Source: Euphorbia lathyris (taxonomy: Eukaryota; Streptophyta; Magnoliopsida; Malpighiales; Euphorbiaceae). Taken from it: DNA of 64,000 nt. Location: assembly GCF_963576675.1 (NCBI RefSeq), contig NC_088915.1:34811501-34875500 (forward strand), written 5' to 3'. Both the position numbers and the translations under genes were made by a program. Positions 57,623 to 64,000 of the stretch are shown here, piece by piece. Below the pieces are notes generated by a model. That model made no database searches, was not told where the DNA came from, and saw only the letters and a program-made list of their open reading frames with translations. Each line of letters begins with the position of its first letter. The stretch's first letter is position 1.

Positions 57623-58377
57623 GGGGGCGTTTGGTTCACATGAGATAAGGGAAAAAGATTGAAGAAAGAGAAACCAAAGGAAATGAAATGAATAAGCATT
57701 GATTCCCCTATGTGTTTGGTTATGTCTAGGAAAGTGAATGTAATTTCAAACCTCTGCAATTTTTGAACTTTCAGATTTCTAGAATTTCAAAAAATTCTTG
57801 AACTTCAAAAATTATTAAATTCTGGAAATTTTGGAACTTTGAATTTAAAATTTTTGAAATTCCAGAATCCGGAAATTCTAGAATTTTGGAAATTTTGAAA
57901 TTCCAGAATCTAGAATTTCTGGAATTTCAAAAATTCTGGAATTTTAGAAATACTGAAATTCCAGATATTCTGAAATTCTAGAATCCAGAAATTCTAGAAT
58001 TCCAAAACCCAGAAATTCTGGAATTTCGAAAATTCTAAAATTTTTAAAATTCTGAAATTCCAGAAATTCTGAAATTTTAGAAATTCCAAAAATTTTGGAC
58101 TTTTTGAAAATTCTAGAATTTCAAAAATTTCAGAAATTCTGGAATTTCATAAATTTCAGAGATTTGTGGTTCGATAAAATAAAAAGAACAAAAAAATTGG
58201 GAAAAGGAATCTAATTCCCTACAAGATTTGGGGTAATGGGTTAACCTAAAGTGGGGTAATCCTATAATCTAAAATGGGTAAAGGGAATGAATTTTTTTGT
58301 TAAACAAACAAGATCAAAGGGAATGAAACCATCTCATTCTCATTCCCATTCCTAAAGACCCCGAACCAAACGCCCCC
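57623..58377. mobile_element. PIF/Harbinger-like MITE upstream of the USP gene
   Basis: 755 bp with perfect 15-bp terminal inverted repeats gggggcgtttggttc (57623-57637 and complement 58363-58377). The flanking trinucleotides are tta and ttg; TTA is the usual target for this group, so one base has changed or the duplication is not exact. No transposase. The interior is mostly the array listed next. Confidence 0.75.
57750..58160. repeat. Dense TTCnnGAA / GAATTTC array
   Basis: Around 400 bp made almost wholly of alternating half-sites such as ttctagaa, ttctggaa, gaaattccagaa and aaattctgaaattcc, with a period near 10 bp. It is strongly self-complementary. The half-sites resemble heat-shock-element modules (nGAAn / nTTCn), though the third unit is usually offset by one base from the ideal HSE spacing. 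Confidence 0.8.
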
Positions 58378-58407
58378 TTGGTTTTTAACTTTTGTGTATT
58401 CATCACT

Positions 58408-58850
58408 AGGGTTTACATCGGTTCAGTTTAAACCGCATATCAAACCGAACTAATTGAATTCGGTTTTTTGGTTCGATTTTTTTTATACTTTGGTTCGGCA
58501 TCGGTTTTAATTTTAAGTGTATTTTGGTATTCGATTCGGTTTGATTAAAAATGTGAAAAAAATGACCTCCACCGAATCACACACATTTTACATTCTTATA
58601 TATATATACACAAGTTTAATTTTTTTTTTATTATTATTGAAATAATAACCTAATATAGATATATTTTGAAAGTATTTCAATTTATTTTGTCGTTGAGGTA
58701 AATTTAATGAGAAAATATAGTGATATTTATTTGTTATTTTTATTTTTAACTTAATTCGGTTTAAAACCGAATCGAACCGAATATTTCGGTTCGGTTTTAT
58801 TTCAGTTTTATCAATTCAGTTCAGTTTTGAACTAATGTACACCCCTATTC
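58408..58850. repeat. Small inverted-repeat element rich in cggttcggttt
   Basis: Ends tagggtttacatcggttcag and its approximate inverse ctaatgtacacccctattc. The interior has inverted clusters of aaccgaa/ttcggtt. It resembles abundant non-autonomous plant elements with ggttcggttt sequence. No target duplication could be fixed. Confidence 0.55.
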
Positions 58851-58924
58851 AACAATTTAGTCCCTTATAGAGGAATTAAATTGTTTAATAATTTAAATAT
58901 TTGAAAGACTAAATTGTTGAATAG
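58843..58924. repeat. Perfect 18-bp inverted repeat
   Basis: ctattcaacaatttagtc at 58843-58860 is exactly complementary to 58907-58924, with a 46-base loop. Probably a fragment of another MITE. Confidence 0.7.
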
Positions 58925-60983
58925 AATAAAAGATAGAGACTGAAAAATGTTTTATTAAAATATAAAGACTAATATATTAGCTAAAAATATAAGGCTAATT
59001 AATTATTTACCTATAAATAATAAGACACCGTATAAAAAGAATGATTGTGTTATGGAGATTTTGTTGTTAGCAATTAAAGATTTTTTTAGTAACGATATCT
59101 GATAACTTATGTGGAAAATTCCTTTTGTGGATCTAGGTGACTTCCTTAAAAATCCATCCTATAGCCAAATATCGACATAGACTCTCCAATGATCAAATCA
59201 AAGAAGAAGAGTAATAGCAAAATAATATTGCACTAAGAGTAAGGAATCGTAAGATGTACCTTTTGAAGAAGTGAGACTTTTTACATATGAGTAAAGATAC
59301 TTATTATGAAATGGAATAAACTGACTCTAATCTATTTAGAAAGAATACTTATAGAGGAAAGACTCTATGAATTTTGAAGATAAACGTGTCTCACAAAGAC
59401 TTGGAATTAGAATGAGATTGATATACCCTAAACAGGAAGAATCATGCCCTTAAAGGGATATATCTAAATATCCAGCAAACGTGAGGAGGATATGGTCAAC
59501 AGTTATCTAAGTGAGATCTCTCCATGTCTGATTTTGACCCCAACATACTTACTTTCGTCATCAGAAGTCCCCCTTTAAGCATAGTCCAATCTTTTAAAGC
59601 TAGTAGACGCCTTTACAGTTAAAAACATCGTCTCAGAGGATGACACATGTCATGTCCATGGTTCGTGGAATACAAACTCTTTCTCTATTTTGTAATTTAA
59701 GGAGATCTTAAGAGAGAGATGTTCTTACTTCATCCCTTAGCATTCTTATCCAAGATCATGTTTTCACTATTTTTCACTTTTAAGTTCTTACTAAAAAGAA
59801 TATGCAAATAGTAAGTATTTATGTTTTAGTCTAATTATCTTGTTTTTCTGAAAGATGTCTCATGCTAATCTTCCCCATGGCCAATCTTCTTCCCAATTGA
59901 CAACGTCATCAAGAATGCTCAAGTCAACATGTCTGTCACCGCTTCATCTTCTAGTAGAAAAATCCTAGAAAGAATGATCACTAAGGTGAACCCAGAAAAC
60001 TAGCCTTCATCTTCCAAACCCTTAAAATAAACTAGGATTAGAGTCGCCACGAAAAAGTTAATGTGTTTAGGCGAGCACTTCTCATGGCTAACAAAGTGTG
60101 ATTATCGCATTCCTGAATCTACCTAGATAGTACATTAGTTACATGAAGGCTATTTCTCTATTTATTTGTTAAGCATGCTTTTGGATTCACCTACCCATTG
60201 CTAGTGTGTTGAATTACTTGAAGCTCCATCCTTCCCAAATTCATCCAAATCCCTGGAATGATTGGCTTCCCTATACTCGATCTTGAAAGGGCTAAAGATC
60301 CTTTTAACTAGCAAGATGTTTTCCAACATGGCTTCCCCATCTATTCGCTCAAATAGAGGACCACTACACCTTGTATGAAGTTAAGTCCTTCTATCTGACC
60401 AAGTCTCTTTAATGAAAAATTGGAAAGACGAATTCTTCTTCATCATGATCGAGGAGACCACAACTTTCCAATTGACTGGAACATTGGTAGAAAATCTTCC
60501 CTGTCAACCAATGAGAAATTAGATTCACTAGAGGATGCTTAAATGTCTTAACTATCAAGGGGTTTTATGGGTTCTTGGAGAATGTTGTTTGCTACAGAAG
60601 TGTACCTCTCGAGCGAGAACCTAGTAACATGAGATGAAGATATAAGCTAGTAAAAATACTTTTAAATGTCCTTTTGTTTCCTCCTACTTTCTGATTTTCC
60701 TTGTGTAGGAAATTGAACAGTGGAAGATCATTTACAACAATTATGCGAGGCATCAAGGATCTAGTAAAGGATTCGGTTCTTGTTAAAAAGGAATCTACTC
60801 GCAAGGATCTGACTCTTGCTAAATTTTCCAAGTGCAAGAGCTCTAAGGCTACCCTAGCTCTAGAAAAATAGAAAATGAATAAGAAGTCTACGAGGAAGAA
60901 TGTGGTAAAGAACCCCTTAGTGGTCCAGGGAAAGAATGTGGTCATAGAGATACGATATTGCATCTTGCATTCCCATTCCAAGG
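58925..60983 (+). pseudogene. Decayed element, possible Transposase_28/gag-like remnant
   Basis: No intact frame over 2 kb. On the plus strand, scattered phrases around 60170-60480 (VELLEAPSFPNS in one frame, DHYTLYEVKSFYLTKSL and KNWKDEFFFIMIEE in another) resemble the Transposase_28-type plant retroelement domain with its KNWK-FFF segment. Stops and shifts separate them. The rest is AT-rich and unrecognised. The minus-strand frame at 60592-60981 (129 residues) resembles nothing and is probably chance. The region ends at the chromovirus LTR at 60984. Confidence 0.35.
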
Positions 60984-61789
60984 TGTCACGGGCACAATTC
61001 CTTCGTCAATTGTCGTCTGTGCGGCACTAGCAATATTCTCCCCCGAGTTGCTAGTTCAGCCTCTCCCACGATTCACCTTAGCAAGCTTTTGTTGCCTTAG
61101 CGAAACTAAAGTCACAAGTATAGAAATGCACAAGAGTGTGAGGAAATAAACAAGAGTTGTATTGCACACAAAGAATGCTTTACAAGGATGTTTGAGAGCT
61201 TGGAGTTTCCAAAGTGATTTACAAATGACCTATCACCCCTATTTATAGGCCTCCAAGTCTCTTAAGAATGTTCTAGAAGATTACAAGGCTTTTCTATCTA
61301 GAAAGTTCTAGGGAGAACTAAATTAGACAAGTGTAGACCATTCTAGACACTGCTGGGCGCTGCTTAGACAATGCTGGGCGTTTCTGGAACCTTCTGGGCA
61401 TTGCTTGGGCAGTCTGGCAGCTTCCTGGCCCGTAGGCACAAACCGAGGTTAAATCTGCGGGCAGCTGCGGGCAGAGATAACCTCTTAGCCAATTCTCAGA
61501 ATTGCAAGACTTCTCCCATGCCTTCTAGACTCTTCTAGGGTCCTCTAGATATATAACTGATGTGTGCAAAGTTTGGTGGCCATTGGATAAGCCTAACTCC
61601 CCAAAGTAAAAAGTTGTGGTGTATGGGGCTTCGTAGTGTCTGCCGACAGACGGACCCGACTTGGTATAAGACACACTATAGGGGGGTGTGTCTCTGCGTA
61701 TGTCAGGGATCGGCAGCGCGCCTGGCTGCCACGGGCCCGTTGGCTATCCAAATTGGCCCGGAGTGGGGGAAACTAAGCGGTCCGTTACA
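60984..61789 (-). repeat. Chromovirus LTR (second copy)
   Basis: 806 bp with TG...CA ends, matching the LTRs at 48947 and 54436 with scattered substitutions and small indels. Left flank is ccaagg; the matching target copy is outside the window. Confidence 0.92.
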
Positions 61790-62042
61790 TCCTCCCCCAC
61801 TCCATCAAGCAACGACCTCGTTGCTTCTCGGTTGTACCGCTCCACCGCATCCCGGCTGTCCCACAACGTTATGTCCCGTTCCCAACTTGCCTCATTATCG
61901 GGAAGACCCTTCCACTTCACAAAGTACTCCGTATATCCCGGATGGAACCCACGTGCCTTGACCCTTCGGTGAGTAAGAATTTCTTCAACTTCACGATCAT
62001 GTTGAGTCGTGATTGCCGTGGGCTGCCTCTGGGACTCGTTCC
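61744..62042 (-). pseudogene. Chromovirus chromodomain fragment
   Basis: Minus frame with RNESQRQPTAITTQHDREVE, EEILTHRRVKARGFHPGYTE and WKGLPDNEASWERDITLW, running into the LTR exactly as in the first copy. The codons beyond 62042 belong to the Copia LTR. Confidence 0.88.
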
Positions 62043-63397
62043 TGTTGAAACACCTTTCCACAAGATTTTGATTTGACAAAATTAATTAAGTGAAAGTAAA
62101 TACTCTACAACACACTAAGTTTAAATGCTTTGATTTAGTGTTACTAATGTGTTTGTTCAATGTTGAGTTTATAATTTATCATAAGACATAAAGATCATAA
62201 GGCTCAAGCCCTATATGGAAATCAAGGCCCAAGTCAAACAAGCCAAAGACCACTCAGCCCGCGTATCTCCAAAACGTCGCCGTTGAAGTGATGAAACGCA
62301 TGCTGAGTAAAGAAAGATCGAGAAGATCCACGTAGACAACTTCGGTATGAAGCTGCTGAGCTGTCTCGACAAAACGTGCAAGACAGTTGCTGACCATAAG
62401 ATAGCTTCCAGACAAAGTATTTCCCCATTTAGTAAAGTTCAGAAGACACAACAAGCTGTCTGGTTGACGTTACCCAAAATGGTGGAACATACTGACACAC
62501 TGACCGAAGAACAGAAGACGCTGGAATCTAATTGGCTAAAGAGAACTGCTGGCAGACTCAGTGAAAGCGACTTGTAGCCGTTTCCCTCCAACGGTTATTT
62601 CGAAATTCGAAATAACCAGAAGCTCTCATAGCTCTCTATAAATAGAGCATTCAGAATCCACATTCTTCACAGAACTTTGAGCAAAAGCCGTTACGCTGAC
62701 CAAACGTATATAAAAGTTCTCCATCAAAAGCAAAGAAAAATTCTTACACTACAAAGTCTATTCATTTGTGTAAAAGTCTAGAGTGATTATTTTTCAATCA
62801 TCTAAGGTGTTCTAGCAATTGTTGTTTAGGACAAAATCTTTATCATTTCTAGAAGTAGAAAGGAGAGGCTGAGTACTCGGTTTTAAGTACTTAGCGGAGA
62901 GATTAGGATTGAGTAGAAGTATAGAGGAAGGTACTCTTGTCATACTCAATTGCTGATATTGTAAAAGGTTTGAGGCTCTACCTTTAAAGAGCTCAGTAGA
63001 GGATTTGAAATCTCGGAAGTGTTCCGGGGACAGGACGTAGGCTTAGAAGAAGCCGAACCTGGATAAATCTGCTGAGTGAAGTTTTCTTAAACCTTAACTC
63101 CTTATTTATATTGCTTGCTTAAAACAAAGTAAAACTGACCAAGTAAAAGAGGTCAAGCTGAGTTGTGCGCTACAAACGAGCAGGTTCAGGAATAGACTCT
63201 AAGTGCTATTTCCTGACCTAAGCAACGAAGCTGTCCTAGTCACTAGTTGACTAAGCCAGTGTCTTGCTGAGTGTTAAGTGCCGCTGTTTTATAAACTTTT
63301 CTTAAAGAAAAGAAATCTGCCCAAATTATTTTAAAAAGGTAAAATAGTTCCTAACCCCCCCTTGGAACTATATTTGCAACCTTACAAGGGACCAACA
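62043..63397 (+). repeat. Copia 5' LTR
   Basis: 1355 bp, tgttgaaaca ... gggaccaaca. It holds a TATA box (ctctataaataga near 62634-62646) that likely sets the start of the genomic RNA. The 76-residue frame at 62347-62577 has no support. Confidence 0.85.
62634..62646 (+). promoter_or_regulatory. TATA box in the Copia LTR
   Basis: ctctataaataga in mid-LTR, on the coding strand, at a position suited to the U3/R junction. Confidence 0.55.
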
Positions 63398-63399
63398 AG

Positions 63400-63411
63400 T
63401 GGTATCAGAGC
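63400..63411 (+). other. Copia primer-binding site
   Basis: tggtatcagagc, two bases after the LTR end; complementary to initiator tRNA-Met. Confidence 0.88.
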
Positions 63412-63459
63412 CTAAAAGCTCATTACTAAAGGTCTAACAACCTTGAGTTGATCCATACC

Positions 63460-64000
63460 ATGGGCGAAAACAGCACTTGGTTTCTCCCTGGAAACCAGAC
63501 AACTCAGATATTACCTGAGGGGCTGTCCATTACCAGGCCTCCCCTATTCTTCGGGTCAAACTATACCTTTTGGAAGAATAGGATGAAAAACTTCATTCAA
63601 GCTACAAACATGAGTGCCTGGCTATCTATAGTCCAAGGCCCGTTTGTACCTGTGAAAGTTGTTGCTGGCCAGTCAGTTGTTAAAGCTGAGGTTGAATGGA
63701 CAGAGGATGATCTTAAGAAGCTTCAAAACCATGCTTCGGCTATCAATATGCTTCACTGTGCGCTCGATGCTGCAGAATATAACAAAATCTCAGGTTGTGA
63801 GTCGGCACAAGAGATCTGGAAAAAGCTGGAAGTCACCTACGAGGGAACAAACAAAGTAAAAGAATCCAAGGTGAATCAGCAGATGAGACTGTACGAGCTG
63901 TTCGAGATGAACAATGATGAGGGCATTTCAGACATGAATGCAAGGTTCACCAACATCATTAATGAGCTCAAGAGACTTGGGAAAATCTTCACTGAGGAAG
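63460..64000 (+). CDS. Copia gag (UBN2-type), open to the window end
   Basis: ATG at 63460 in an accatgg context, 180 codons with no stop before the window edge. The start (MGENSTWFLPGNQTTQ) is followed by the DUF4219-like motif PPLFFGSNYTFWKNRMKNFI and MSAWLSIVQGPFVP. Then comes the UBN2/gag-polypeptide core: LKKLQNHASAINMLHCALDA, CESAQEIWKKLEVTYEGTNK, VKESKVNQQMRLYELFEMNN and MNARFTNIINELKRLGK. It would form the virus-like particle of the element. Zinc knuckle and pol should follow outside the window. Confidence 0.9.
   Translation, partial: MGENSTWFLPGNQTTQILPEGLSITRPPLFFGSNYTFWKNRMKNFIQATNMSAWLSIVQGPFVPVKVVAGQSVVKAEVEWTEDDLKKLQNHASAINMLHCALDAAEYNKISGCESAQEIWKKLEVTYEGTNKVKESKVNQQMRLYELFEMNNDEGISDMNARFTNIINELKRLGKIFTEE

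Larger units (their letters stand above)
60984..62042 (-). mobile_element. Second chromovirus copy, cut by Copia
   Basis: The LTR (60984-61789, 806 bp) plus the 3' end of pol (chromodomain, 62042-61744) of the same family as 48947-55239 and very similar to it. On the right it stops exactly at the first base of a Copia LTR (62043). The rest of the chromovirus should lie beyond the Copia element, outside the window. Confidence 0.88.
62043..64000 (+). mobile_element. Ty1/Copia retrotransposon, 5' part
   Basis: 5' LTR, iMet-type PBS and an open gag on the plus strand, running off the window. It starts tgttgaaaca directly after gttcc of the chromovirus pol, so gttcc (62038-62042) is the expected target copy. 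The intact gag frame suggests a young, possibly active element. Confidence 0.88.

Noticed and set aside
60592..60981. 129-residue minus-strand frame
   Set aside because: No recognisable domain, hydrophobic low-complexity start, within a decayed region; likely chance.

Overview
This is a nuclear window from a flowering plant, most likely a eudicot with a large, repeat-rich genome. The evidence is plant-type spliced genes (two tau-class glutathione S-transferases and one universal stress protein) set in a dense nest of plant transposable elements: Tat/Ogre-like, Athila-like and chromovirus Ty3/gypsy, Copia, CACTA, L1-type LINEs, TRIM, SINE and MITEs. There are no bacterial operons, rRNA or tRNA genes, or CRISPR arrays. 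The species cannot be named from the sequence.

Layout. (A) 1-31.9 kb is a nested stack. A partial Athila-like LTR (1-807) is followed by an L1-type LINE on the + strand (about 1060-31866). The LINE is split by a 1.8-kb solo LTR (2605-4439, TSD ccaag) and by a giant Tat-lineage gypsy element on the - strand (4667-30927, 2.6-kb LTRs, tRNA-Arg-type PBS). The Tat element is itself split, between its RT and RNase H regions, by an Athila-like non-autonomous element (14048-21119, perfect TSD gtgct). Each inner insertion can be removed at its target-site duplication and the outer reading frame then lines up, so the order of events is readable. In element order the Tat element has: LTR, PBS, 1.9-kb leader, gag, three additional gag-like modules, protease with G-patch, RT, RNase H, second (archaeal-like) RNase H, integrase, an antisense six-exon plant-mobile-domain gene, a 39-bp minisatellite, PPT, LTR.
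(B) 31.9-37.5 kb is a small gene island. It has a MULE-like MITE, a long inverted repeat upstream of the first GST, a tRNA-type SINE with a 15-bp TSD, two tandem two-exon GSTU genes (33744-34509 and 35928-36663, + strand) and another MITE.
(C) 37.5-48.1 kb is a LINE remnant on the - strand split by a 9.0-kb CACTA transposon (37991-46982, TSD tac). The CACTA carries a lesioned TNPD-type transposase and a nearly intact TNPA-type gene ending in a Ulp1-like peptidase domain. A 247-bp TRIM/solo LTR (47010-47256, TSD aatag) also lies in the LINE.
(D) 48.46-55.47 kb is a 5'-truncated LINE with a 15-bp TSD. Its RNase H domain is split by a 6.3-kb chromovirus (48947-55239).
(E) 55.5-60.9 kb holds a four-exon universal stress protein gene (56474-57388, - strand), a PIF/Harbinger-like MITE carrying a dense TTC/GAA array upstream of it, further small repeats and a decayed element.
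(F) 60.98-64 kb holds a second chromovirus copy cut by a + strand Copia element (62043 to beyond the window end) whose gag frame is still open at the edge.

Most element proteins are broken. The host genes that look usable are the two GSTs and the USP. The most unusual parts are inside the Tat element: an intron-containing gene carried in antisense with all introns in phase 0, and a fourfold gag core. Paired LTRs of the Tat, Athila-like and chromovirus elements all differ by roughly 1-2 percent by eye, suggesting a fairly recent burst of insertion into older LINEs.
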